DNA from: an uncultured Clostridia bacterium
GTDB lineage: Bacteria; Bacillota_A; Clostridia; Christensenellales; Aristaeellaceae
Direction of reading: 5' to 3'
Length of the DNA stretch: 9,333 nt
Assembly: GCA_934645275.1 (NCBI GenBank)
Contig: CAKUDW010000064.1
Span: 1 to 9,333, forward strand
Notes under the pieces: model-generated
What the model saw: the letters and a program-made list of their open reading frames with translations, nothing else
Told to the model about the DNA's origin: nothing
The model's database searches: none
Program-made: the position numbers and the translations under genes
Part shown: positions 1 through 6,691 of the stretch, piece after piece
Position numbering within the stretch: position 1 is the stretch's first letter
Layout of the letters: each line of letters starts with the position of its first letter

Positions 1-370
1 CGTAAATATAGGCTGCAGGACGGTTGCGTTCCAGAATCTGCGCAGTTTCGCCGGGCGAGAGGTTGAAGTTCGCGGGGCTGTTGATTGCGCCGAGCTTTTG
101 CGGCGCAATGTAACAGAAGGCGAATTGCGGTGAATTAGGCAGCTGATAGAGCACCACATCGCCTTCGCCGACACCGTGCGTGCGCAGGGCGTTGGCAAGC
201 CGATTGCAGTCGGCATTCAACTCGCGATAGTTCCAGCAGCGGTCTGCCAATGGATCAATGAGCGCCGTACGATCTCCGAAGCGGCGCACATTGCGCATGA
301 AGCCGTTCAGCCAGGTAAAGCCGGACTCGAATTCAGTTTTGAAGGACGATATATCGTAGGTATAGCGCAT
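1..370 (-). CDS. AMP-binding acyl-CoA/acyl-ACP synthetase-like protein, N-terminal part
   Basis: This is the first 123 residues of a class I adenylate-forming (ANL) enzyme, cut by the window edge. Reading from the ATG at 370-368 gives WNYRELNADCNRLANAL at about residues 46-62. A second block at about 67-108 contains GDVVLYQLPNSPQFAF and KLGAINSPANFNLSPGE. These match the N-terminal subdomain of fatty-acid CoA ligases. Such enzymes activate a carboxylic acid with ATP and transfer the acyl group to CoA or a carrier protein. The phosphate-binding loop and the substrate-pocket motifs lie outside the window, so the substrate cannot be predicted. The start codon directly abuts the TAA of the upstream ketosynthase gene (TAAATG), with a GAGG ribosome site at 379-382 inside that gene. 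This implies co-translation with the fatty acid operon. The family call is firm. Whether it feeds acids to CoA, to ACP, or into a specialised product is unknown. Confidence 0.85.
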   Translation of the reverse strand, partial: MRYTYDISSFKTEFESGFTWLNGFMRNVRRFGDRTALIDPLADRCWNYRELNADCNRLANALRTHGVGEGDVVLYQLPNSPQFAFCYIAPQKLGAINSPANFNLSPGETAQILERNRPAAYIY

Positions 371-1585
371 TTATTGTGCCTCGTTCTTTCCGACGATTAC
401 GCACGAATTCTGCCCGCCAAAGCCGAATGCATTGGACATGGCGTAGCGCAGGCCGCTTGCCGAAGCAGCGCGCGCCGGTATATTCAGATCGCATTCCGAA
501 TCCGCCTGCGTGCGCCCGGTATTCGGTGGGATAACGCCGCTTTCCAGCGCGCGGATGCAGGCGATGGTTTCGGTGATACCGCCCGCGGCCATCATGTGGC
601 CGGTCGCTCCCTTGGTGGAGCTTACCGACACGCGGTAATCGCCGAACACATCGTGAATCGCCCTGGCCTCCACCGTGTCGCCGGCGTGCGTGGCCGTGCC
701 ATGGGCGTTAATGTAGCCGATATCCGCGGGCGCGAGCCCGGCGCTTTGCAGGGCCTGGCGCATGCATGCCGCAGCGCCGCGGCCATTCGGTTCGGGGCTG
801 ACCACGTGGTAGGCGTCCGAGGTGTTGGCACAACCACAGACGAAGCCGTGGATGCCTGCGCCCCTTTGCAGGGCGTGCTCCTCGGTTTCAAGTATCAGCG
901 CGCCGCCGCCTTCGCCCATCACGAAGCCGTCACGCTGCGCGTCAAACGGCAAACTGCGCCCCGATCTGGACAGCGCGCGGGCGCGGCCCAGACTGGCGAT
1001 GGTGAGCGGCGAGATGGGCGCTTCACCCGCCATCACGACTACCGCGTCCGCCATGCCGGACTGAATGAACATGCAGGCCGTCATGATGGCGTCGCCGCCA
1101 GAGGAACAGGCCGTGCTCACGCTGATGGACGGGCCGGTGATGTGATGCGCGATGGCCAGCTGGGCGGCTGCAATATTGCCCATAATCTGTGAAACAAAGC
1201 GTGGCCCGACAGGTGCAGAATCCATGGCCAGTTTGCGCGCGGTTTCACCCGTGAGTGCGGTTCCGGCCAGAGCCGTGCCCATTACAATGCCGGTGCGCGC
1301 GTCGCCCTGCTCAATGCGCGCATCGCGCAGGGCCTCCTCCGCAGCGATGTAGGCAAACTGCATGAAGCGATCCAGATCGTTTGCCAGCCGCGAGGACAGG
1401 TAATCCTTCGGGGCGAAGCCGCGGATCTCCGCAGCGCGGTGCACGGGCAGGGCCGAAGTGTCGATCAGCTGAATATCGTCTATGCCGCAGGCACCACTGA
1501 GCAGGGCCTGCCAGTAGTTTTCCACACCGATGCCAATGGGCGTGACAGCGCCCATGCCGGTTATTGCGATGCGCGCCTTGTTCAT
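371..1585 (-). CDS. Second beta-ketoacyl-ACP synthase (FabF/KAS II-like paralogue)
   Basis: A 404-residue thiolase-fold condensing enzyme, predicted to join malonyl-ACP to an acyl-enzyme thioester with loss of CO2. The catalytic triad is complete: nucleophile Cys160 in VSTACSSGG, His295 in NAHGTAT, and Lys325/His330 in SSTKGATGHMM. The glycine-rich gating loop near the C-terminus is AFGFGGQNS, with Phe389. It is clearly not a recent copy of the adjacent fabF. The loop before the active-site cysteine reads GPRFVSQIMGN where the neighbour has the usual SPFFIP, and GTALAG replaces GTGIGG at about residues 103-108, lining the acyl pocket. The ATG overlaps the fabF stop by four bases (ATGA, 1582-1585) with a modest AAGG site upstream, so translation is probably coupled. 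It could be a second elongation synthase with a different chain-length or unsaturation preference, or the ketosynthase of a specialised lipid pathway with the downstream adenylating enzyme. Function within the KAS family is inferred. Confidence 0.9.
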   Translation of the reverse strand: MNKARIAITGMGAVTPIGIGVENYWQALLSGACGIDDIQLIDTSALPVHRAAEIRGFAPKDYLSSRLANDLDRFMQFAYIAAEEALRDARIEQGDARTGIVMGTALAGTALTGETARKLAMDSAPVGPRFVSQIMGNIAAAQLAIAHHITGPSISVSTACSSGGDAIMTACMFIQSGMADAVVVMAGEAPISPLTIASLGRARALSRSGRSLPFDAQRDGFVMGEGGGALILETEEHALQRGAGIHGFVCGCANTSDAYHVVSPEPNGRGAAACMRQALQSAGLAPADIGYINAHGTATHAGDTVEARAIHDVFGDYRVSVSSTKGATGHMMAAGGITETIACIRALESGVIPPNTGRTQADSECDLNIPARAASASGLRYAMSNAFGFGGQNSCVIVGKNEAQ

Positions 1586-2820
1586 GCGTCCACCGCCTTC
1601 TTAAAGGCCAGGCAGGCGTTGTGCCCGCCAAAACCGAGCGATACGGAAAGCGCCATGTCCAGTTCGGCCGTCTGTGCGGCGTTGGGCACATAATTCAGGT
1701 CGCATTCGGGATCAGGTTCCATCAGGTGAATCGTCGGCGGAACAATGCCCTCATTTAGCGCCATAATAGAAATGACGGCTTCAAAAGCGCCTGCCGCCCC
1801 GAGCATGTGGCCGGTCATGGATTTGGTGGAACTGATCAGCGCGCGTCGCGCCAGATTTTCGCCGAGGGCACGCTTGATGGCCATGGTTTCAATGCGGTCA
1901 TTCGCGGGCGTACCGGTACCATGAGCGTTGATATAGAGCTGCTGCGCGCTCGCACCTGCTTCATGCCACGCGTCCGCGATGGCGCGTGCGCCGCCCATAC
2001 CCTCGGGATCAGGGGCGGTCATGTGGTAGGCGTCGCAGGTGCTGCCATAGCCACAGAGCTCGGCGTAGATATGCGCGCCGCGTGCGACGGCGTGCTCGTA
2101 TTCCTCAAGCACGAGTATGCCTGCGCCTTCGCCCATCACGAAGCCCTTGCGCCGCTTATCAAAGGGTAGGGAGCCCTCGGCCGGGTTTTCGGCAGTGGAT
2201 ACCGCCTGCATATTAGCAAAGCCTGCCATGGACAGCGGGTTGATCGTGGCCTCCGTGCCGCCGGCGATCATCGCATCGGCATAGCCGTGGCGAATGGCGC
2301 GCATGGCTTCGCCGATGGCGTTGCTGCCAGAGGCGCAAGCGGTCACGGCGGGCATGGCCGCGCCCTTGCAGTTGAAGCGCATGGCGATCATGCCCGAGGA
2401 CATGTTGGCGATCATCATCGGTATAAAGAAGGGGGACACGCGCCGAGGACCGCGCTCCAGCAGCTTCTGGTGTTCCTGCATGAAGGTGCCGATGCCGCCG
2501 ATTCCAGTGCCGACATACACGCCGATGCGTTCCGGCGGCAGCGTTCCGGCCAGCTTACTATCCTCCATGGCCTGACAGGCGGCGGCTACGGCGTAGCGCG
2601 TGTTCAGGTCGCTGTGCAGTACATCCGCCTTTTCCATATAGGTGAGCGGATCGAAATCGCGCACTTCGGCGGCCAAATGAACTTTGAAGCCGGAGGCGTC
2701 GAAGCGGGTAATTGCGCCGATGCCGCACTCGCCGGCCTTCACGGCCTGCCAGGCGGTTTCGACCTGATTTCCAACGGGGCTGATGACACCCATTCCGGTA
2801 ACGACGACGCGACGATTCAT
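1582..2820 (-). CDS. fabF: Beta-ketoacyl-ACP synthase II
   Basis: A 412-residue KAS II, the usual length for FabF, which performs the elongating condensation of acyl-ACP with malonyl-ACP in the cytoplasm. Catalytic Cys162 lies in AVTACASGSNAIG, His300 in NAHGTGTP, Lys333 and His338 in SSTKSMTGHMLGAAG, and the gating Phe397 in LGFGGHNA. The pocket loop GTGIGGIGTF (104-113) and SPFFIPMMIANM (129-140) are canonical. One segment is unusual: residues 63-75 read EKADVLHSDLNTR, where FabF proteins normally carry a basic KKExRKMDRF-like helix that contacts ACP. The ATG overlaps the accA stop by four bases and is preceded by GGAGG at 2827-2831 with a six-base spacer, one of the best ribosome sites in the operon. 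Its place after accA rather than between fabG and accB is a departure from the common Firmicutes order. The family assignment is secure. Confidence 0.95.
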   Translation of the reverse strand: MNRRVVVTGMGVISPVGNQVETAWQAVKAGECGIGAITRFDASGFKVHLAAEVRDFDPLTYMEKADVLHSDLNTRYAVAAACQAMEDSKLAGTLPPERIGVYVGTGIGGIGTFMQEHQKLLERGPRRVSPFFIPMMIANMSSGMIAMRFNCKGAAMPAVTACASGSNAIGEAMRAIRHGYADAMIAGGTEATINPLSMAGFANMQAVSTAENPAEGSLPFDKRRKGFVMGEGAGILVLEEYEHAVARGAHIYAELCGYGSTCDAYHMTAPDPEGMGGARAIADAWHEAGASAQQLYINAHGTGTPANDRIETMAIKRALGENLARRALISSTKSMTGHMLGAAGAFEAVISIMALNEGIVPPTIHLMEPDPECDLNYVPNAAQTAELDMALSVSLGFGGHNACLAFKKAVDA

Positions 2821-3641
2821 GATTTTCCTCCATGTGTTGATTTTATATTCAGCATGCCGAGCGCGCGGAAGCGCTCGTAGCGGCGTTCCAACAGCACCGG
2901 CGCCGGTAGCAGCTGCATTTCGCTGATGCGCGCGTACAGCGCTTCTCGGAGCCCCGCAAAGAATTCATCCCGGCCGAGTCCGTCCTCGGGGATCACGCGA
3001 TCTACCACCGACAGGCGCAGTGCATCCAGCGCAGTCAGCTTCAGGCTTTCGGCCGCGTCAGCGGCTCTGCCGGAGTCTTTCCAAAGGATGCTGGCGCAGC
3101 CCTCCGGCGAAATAACAGAATACACGGCATTTTCCAGCATCCATACCTCGCTGGCGGCAGCCAGCGCCAGCGCGCCGCCGCTACCACCCTCGCCGATGAG
3201 TATCGACAGTGTGGGCACGCGCAGCCCCAGCATGGCACTGATGCTTTGCGCAATCGCCGCGCCCTGGCCGCGCTCTTCAGCTTCTATGCCGCAGTAGGCT
3301 CCAGAAGTATCTACCAGGCAGATGACGGGGCGGCCAAATTTTTCGGCCTGCGCCATCAGCCGTATGGCTTTTCGATAGCCTTCCGGATTGGCCGCGCCAA
3401 AGTTGTGGCGAATGCGTTCGCGTACGTTTGCACCCTTTTCCAACGCGATAACCGTGACGCAGGTATCGTTCAGCCATGCGAGGCCGCTCGTAATGGCAGG
3501 ATCATCGCCGAAGCAGCGGTCGCCGTGCAGTTCTATGAAGCCCGTAAACAGGCCGTCGATATATTGAGCCGCCGTAGGCCGGGTATTGCTGCGGGCGATG
3601 CGCACCTTGTCATAGGCCCGCTGAACCTGAACTTCATTCAC
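2817..3641 (-). CDS. accA: Acetyl-CoA carboxylase carboxyltransferase subunit alpha
   Basis: A 274-residue alpha subunit of the carboxyltransferase that, with AccD, moves the carboxyl group from carboxybiotin to acetyl-CoA, giving malonyl-CoA. Crotonase-fold motifs appear in order: NFGAANPEGYRKAIRLM at about 80-96, DTSGAYCGIEAEERGQ at 111-126, IGEGGSGGALAL at 149-160 (Gly-Gly oxyanion region), and YSVISPEGCASILWKD at 174-189. It is shorter than the roughly 320-residue E. coli protein because it lacks most of the N-terminal extension, which is common in Firmicutes. The start is GTG, not ATG. It overlaps the accD stop as GTGA (3638-3641) and follows a GGAGG at 3651-3655 with a nine-base spacer. 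The ATG two bases inside it (3638-3636) is out of frame. The tight overlap with accD fits subunits made in equal amounts for an alpha2beta2 complex. Confidence 0.95.
   Translation of the reverse strand: MNEVQVQRAYDKVRIARSNTRPTAAQYIDGLFTGFIELHGDRCFGDDPAITSGLAWLNDTCVTVIALEKGANVRERIRHNFGAANPEGYRKAIRLMAQAEKFGRPVICLVDTSGAYCGIEAEERGQGAAIAQSISAMLGLRVPTLSILIGEGGSGGALALAAASEVWMLENAVYSVISPEGCASILWKDSGRAADAAESLKLTALDALRLSVVDRVIPEDGLGRDEFFAGLREALYARISEMQLLPAPVLLERRYERFRALGMLNIKSTHGGKS
2827..2831 (-). promoter_or_regulatory. Ribosome binding site of fabF
   Basis: GGAGG on the minus strand, six bases before the fabF ATG at 2820-2818 and lying within the last codons of accA. It supports the annotated fabF start despite the ATGA overlap with the accA stop. 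Confidence 0.8.
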
Positions 3642-4498
3642 GCTTGATTTCCTCCGCAGTGCATTCTCAACAGTTCAGACAGCATCTCGCGCTGCTGCGG
3701 CCGGGGTACGATAGCGTCCACAAAGCCGTGGGCCAGCAGAAATTCTGAGGTCTGAAAGCCGCGCGGCAGCTTTTTGCGCGTGGTTTGCTCAATTACGCGT
3801 GCACCTGCGAAGCCAATGGTCGCACCCGGTTCGGCCAGTATGATGTCGCCTTCCATGGCGAAACTCGCAGTCACGCCGCCGGTTGTGGGATCGGTCAGTA
3901 CTACGATATAGGGCAATCCTGCCTGACCGTGCCTGAGTACCGCGCCGCTGGTTTTGGCCATCTGCATCAGCGAAAGCAAGCCTTCCTGCATGCGCGCGCC
4001 GCCGGAAACGGTGTAGCCCACGACGGGCATGCGGTTGGCCGTGGCATATTCGAACAGGCGCACGATGCGTTCGCCTACCGCGCAGCCCATGCTGCCCATC
4101 ATGAAATAGGGATTCATGACGAACAGGCAGCAGCGCTGGCCAAATATGCTGCATTCGCCGCTGACCACGGCATCGTTTTCGCCGGAAGCGTTGCGCGTGG
4201 TCGAAAGCTTTTGCTGATAGCCGGGAAAGCCCAGGATGTCGCCGCCTGAAAGTTCCGCGTCCAGTTCCGAAAAGCTGTTCGGATCGGCCAGATAAGCGAT
4301 GCGCTGGCGAGCGTTCATTCGAAAATGATGCTGGCAAAATGGACAGCAGAAATGGTTCCCCCACATGCGGCTAAGGGGAACCTCGCGATGGCAGTTGGGG
4401 CAGGGGACAGTGGCCTCATTCTCATCCGCGCTTACTGGCGCGGCTTGTCGTCCGCCCTTTTCCAATTCATTTTTAGGCTTGAAGAATTCGGGAAACAT
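3638..4498 (-). CDS. accD: Acetyl-CoA carboxylase carboxyltransferase subunit beta
   Basis: A 286-residue beta subunit of carboxyltransferase and partner of AccA. The N-terminal zinc ribbon is intact: Cys33-x2-Cys36-x15-Cys52-x2-Cys55, the same spacing as in E. coli AccD. The crotonase-type core follows, with MNPYFMMGSMG at about 128-138, SGGARMQEG at 165-173, LTDPTTGGVTASFA at 201-214 and IGFAGARVIEQT at 228-239. These give the acetyl-CoA site and the backbone amides that stabilise the biotin enolate. The ATG lies seven bases after the accC stop. Only a weak AAAGG ribosome site (4509-4513) is visible, sitting in the last codons of accC, so expression may depend on ribosomes finishing accC. 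The length is normal and nothing essential is missing. Confidence 0.96.
   Translation of the reverse strand: MFPEFFKPKNELEKGGRQAAPVSADENEATVPCPNCHREVPLSRMWGNHFCCPFCQHHFRMNARQRIAYLADPNSFSELDAELSGGDILGFPGYQQKLSTTRNASGENDAVVSGECSIFGQRCCLFVMNPYFMMGSMGCAVGERIVRLFEYATANRMPVVGYTVSGGARMQEGLLSLMQMAKTSGAVLRHGQAGLPYIVVLTDPTTGGVTASFAMEGDIILAEPGATIGFAGARVIEQTTRKKLPRGFQTSEFLLAHGFVDAIVPRPQQREMLSELLRMHCGGNQA
3651..3655 (-). promoter_or_regulatory. Ribosome binding site of accA (supports GTG start)
   Basis: GGAGG on the minus strand, nine bases before the GTG at 3641-3639 and inside the end of accD. No in-frame ATG lies nearby, so this site decides for the GTG start and a four-base GTGA overlap with accD. 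Confidence 0.75.
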
Positions 4499-4505
4499 AT
4501 TTCAA

Positions 4506-5813
4506 TTACCTTTGCTCTGACCAGAAATCCAGATCGTAGGTGCCGCGCATGAAGGCTTCTGCGCCAATCAGCTGCGCCTGCTCCATTGTGTTGTTGGGCA
4601 CACCCTGAATGACCAGCTCGCAGAGCGCGGACTTCATCTTTCGAATGGCTTCCTCGCGCTGCGTAGCATAGACAACCAGCTTGCCCAGCAGCGAGTCATA
4701 GTAGGCGCTGATGCTGCTGCCCGCGTCCAGATAGGTGTCAAAGCGCACAAACGGACCGCCGGGAATATGCATGTATTCTACCGTGCCCGGCGCGGCCGCG
4801 TTGATGCGGCATTCAATGGCGCTGCCCTTCAGAGAGATATCCTCCTGTGTGAAGCCAAGGTTTAAGCCGGCAGCAATGCGAATTTGCCACTTCACGATGT
4901 CCACGCGCGTCAGAATTTCGGTCACAGTGTGTTCCACCTGAAGGCGCACATTCATTTCCATAAAATAAAAATGCGCGCCGTCGAAGAGAAATTCCAGGGT
5001 TCCTGCGCCCGTATAGCCGATAGTGCTCACGGCGGCGCGCACCTTTGCAAAGATTTCGGCGCGCTGCTCGTCGCTCAGTGCGGGCGATGGGGATTCTTCA
5101 ATCAGCTTCTGATTTTTGCGCTGTATGGAGCAGTCGCGCTCGCCCAGACATACGACATGGCGCGCCTCGTCGGCCAACACCTGAATTTCGATGTGGCGCG
5201 CGGGATGAATGTATTTCTCAAGATACAGCGCGCCATTTCCGAAGGCGCTGCTGGCCTCAGAGCGGGCTGAGGCGAAAGCCATGCGCATCTCTTCCGGCGA
5301 TTTTACCAGCCGGATGCCGCGTCCACCACCACCCAGCTTGGCCTTGAGCATTACGGGATAGCCGATTTGTTTTGCCATGGTCAGCGCCTGCGCGTCGTCG
5401 CTGACCTCCTTCGCACCAGGAATCGCGTCGAGCCCAGCAGAAGCAAACAGCTGCTTGGCCTGTGCCTTATCACCGAAGAGCTCCATGAATTTTGAATCCG
5501 GACCGATGAACATAATGCCGTTTTTGCGGCAGAGACGGGCAAAATTCGGGTTTTCAGAAAGAAAGCCATAGCCCGGATGAATGGCTTGCGCACCGGAAAC
5601 CAGCGCTGCACTTAGAATGGCTTCAGCGTTCAGATAACTGCCGGCAGCTTCGTTCCCGCCGATGCAGTAGGCCTCGTCAGCCAGTGCGACATGCAGGCTT
5701 TGCGCATCGGCGCTGGAATACACAGCTACGGTTGAAATGCCCATCTCCCGGCAAGCCCGGATGATGCGCACGGCGATTTCACCCCGGTTCGCAATCAGGA
5801 TTTTGGAAAACAT
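4506..5813 (-). CDS. accC: Biotin carboxylase subunit of acetyl-CoA carboxylase
   Basis: A 435-residue ATP-grasp biotin carboxylase that makes carboxybiotin on AccB from bicarbonate and ATP. Visible landmarks are the N-terminal KILIANRGEIAVRIIRA, HPGYGFLSEN at 79-88, GDK at 114-116, the glycine-rich ATP loop KAKLGGGGRG at 157-166, RDCSIQRKNQKLIEE at 226-240, and the metal and catalytic block EMNVRLQVEHTVTE at 286-299. ECRIN at 334-338 holds Arg336, the counterpart of E. coli Arg338. The protein is about ten residues shorter than typical. Right after ECRINA the usual acidic-Pro...Phe-x-Pro-x-Pro-Gly stretch is reduced to AAPG, an apparent in-frame loss of about seven residues. The LysLeu before the four glycines of the ATP loop also differs from the usual small residues. 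The ATG lies four bases after the fabZ stop, with AGGAG at 5823-5827. Active-site residues appear retained, so activity is expected. Confidence 0.94.
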   Translation of the reverse strand: MFSKILIANRGEIAVRIIRACREMGISTVAVYSSADAQSLHVALADEAYCIGGNEAAGSYLNAEAILSAALVSGAQAIHPGYGFLSENPNFARLCRKNGIMFIGPDSKFMELFGDKAQAKQLFASAGLDAIPGAKEVSDDAQALTMAKQIGYPVMLKAKLGGGGRGIRLVKSPEEMRMAFASARSEASSAFGNGALYLEKYIHPARHIEIQVLADEARHVVCLGERDCSIQRKNQKLIEESPSPALSDEQRAEIFAKVRAAVSTIGYTGAGTLEFLFDGAHFYFMEMNVRLQVEHTVTEILTRVDIVKWQIRIAAGLNLGFTQEDISLKGSAIECRINAAAPGTVEYMHIPGGPFVRFDTYLDAGSSISAYYDSLLGKLVVYATQREEAIRKMKSALCELVIQGVPNNTMEQAQLIGAEAFMRGTYDLDFWSEQR

Positions 5814-5817
5814 GCGC

Positions 5818-6234
5818 TTATTCTCCTACCAGTGCGAAGGAAAACACAGCTTCAATGCAAAGCTTTCCATTCACACTGCCCTTTCCCTCGGCAAAATAAA
5901 ACGGCCCCTTCGAGCGGATGATGCGGCATTCAGTTTCAAAGGTGTCGCCAGGGCGCACGGGCGCCTTGAAACGCACGCGATCCAGACCAGTGTACATCGG
6001 CGTCTTGCCCTCTGACATCTGTCCCTGCATCAGCACGCATACGGACTGCGCCAGAATTTCACACAGAATTACGCCTGGCACGATCGGGTTGCCCGGAAAA
6101 TGTCCCTGCAGGAACCATTCGTCACCGCGCACGTGATAGACGCCGCAGGCCGCATCCTGCCGGATTTCAGCGGAATCGAGCAGTAGCATATTATCCCGGT
6201 GGGGCAGAATGGTCATCAGTTCTTCTCTGTTCAT
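5818..6234 (-). CDS. fabZ: 3-hydroxyacyl-ACP dehydratase
   Basis: A 138-residue hot-dog-fold dehydratase that removes water from 3-hydroxyacyl-ACP to give trans-2-enoyl-ACP. The catalytic pair is His45 in FLQGHFPGNPIVPGV and Glu59 in ILCEILAQS, 14 residues apart as in E. coli FabZ (His54/Glu68). The N-terminus has LPHRDNMLLLD where many FabZ proteins have LPHRYPFLLVD, a variation outside the catalytic pair. Its ATG overlaps the accB stop by four bases (ATGA, 6231-6234), and a weak AAAGG lies at 6242-6246. No FabA-type isomerase or FabM is in the window, so how unsaturated chains are made in this organism is not shown here. Family and role are secure. Confidence 0.95.
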   Translation of the reverse strand: MNREELMTILPHRDNMLLLDSAEIRQDAACGVYHVRGDEWFLQGHFPGNPIVPGVILCEILAQSVCVLMQGQMSEGKTPMYTGLDRVRFKAPVRPGDTFETECRIIRSKGPFYFAEGKGSVNGKLCIEAVFSFALVGE

Positions 6235-6662
6235 TTTGCGGCCTTTCTGATTTTGAACAGCGTGCGGCCATAATCGACGACCTCCGCGTTTTTGGCGCAG
6301 ATTTCGGCGATCACGCCGTCGCAGCTCGACGTAATTTCATTCATTAGTTTCATGGATTCGATGATGCAGAGCACGTCGCCGGCCTTTACCGCATCGCCTA
6401 CGTGTACGTAAGGATCTACGTTTTCTGCTGCCGCGCGGTAGAAAACGCCCACCATTGGCGAAGCGACCTCAGAAAGCGCTTCGGCGCCATCGCTTGGCTC
6501 GGCAGTCACGGACGAGGTTGCCGGCGCGACCGCCGGGGCAGACTCGAGTGCCGCAGGCGTGCGTTCAAGGCGAAGCTCGCTGCCATTTTCGCGAATCTCA
6601 AGCCCCGTCAGGCCGAGCTCGCACATCAGCGTGGCATATCTGCGAATGTTGTTATCCTCCAT
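6231..6662 (-). CDS. accB: Biotin carboxyl carrier protein of acetyl-CoA carboxylase
   Basis: A 143-residue BCCP that carries biotin between AccC and the AccA/AccD carboxyltransferase. A helical N-terminal region (residues 1-33) is followed by a flexible Ala/Pro/Ser/Glu-rich linker at about 36-66. The biotinyl domain begins with ASPMVGVFYRA (67-77). The biotinylated lysine is Lys105 in IIESMKLMNEI, with Ser replacing the common Ala of EAMKM-type motifs. The start chosen here is the ATG at 6662-6660, because a near-perfect GGAGGTGA lies eight bases upstream. In-frame TTG (6695) and ATG (6692) codons further upstream have no such site and would add an unconserved 10 or 11 residues. With this start there is a 29-base gap after fabG, the longest intergenic space in the window. 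The gene directly follows fabG rather than fabF, unlike the usual Firmicutes layout. Confidence 0.95.
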   Translation of the reverse strand: MEDNNIRRYATLMCELGLTGLEIRENGSELRLERTPAALESAPAVAPATSSVTAEPSDGAEALSEVASPMVGVFYRAAAENVDPYVHVGDAVKAGDVLCIIESMKLMNEITSSCDGVIAEICAKNAEVVDYGRTLFKIRKAAK

Positions 6663-6670
6663 TGAGAATG

Positions 6671-6680
6671 TCACCTCCTC
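6671..6680 (-). promoter_or_regulatory. Strong ribosome binding site that decides the accB start
   Basis: GAGGAGGTGA on the minus strand, with an eight-base spacer to the ATG at 6662-6660. It is the longest match to the anti-Shine-Dalgarno sequence I see in the window and sits in the only sizeable gap, between the fabG stop and accB. It rules in the shorter AccB and suggests accB is translated independently of fabG at a high rate. Confidence 0.85.
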
Positions 6681-6691
6681 AAATATCGCCA

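Noticed and set aside
176..1192. A 338-codon open frame on the plus strand
   Set aside because: It is antisense to the second ketosynthase and the adenylating enzyme, both of which have clear motifs. Its translation is Arg/Ala/Gly/His-rich with no recognisable domain, as expected for a shadow frame in GC-rich DNA.
371..1585. Second ketosynthase as an inactive KS-beta (chain-length factor) of a type II polyketide system
   Set aside because: The active-site Cys160 and both catalytic histidines are present. Chain-length factors lose the cysteine. No cyclase or aromatase is visible.
2287..2880. A 197-codon plus-strand open frame across fabF/accA
   Set aside because: It is antisense to conserved fabF sequence. 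The composition is that of a mirror frame, with no ribosome site or domain support.
4791..4800. Palindrome CGCGGCCGCG as a regulatory or terminator hairpin
   Set aside because: It lies inside accC coding sequence, has no loop or T-tract, and such palindromes are expected in GC-rich DNA. It is kept only as a possible cause of the adjacent in-frame deletion.
6663..6691. The fabG-accB gap as an internal promoter or terminator
   Set aside because: The 29 bases are mostly taken up by the ribosome site. I see no -35/-10 pair or hairpin with a T-run.
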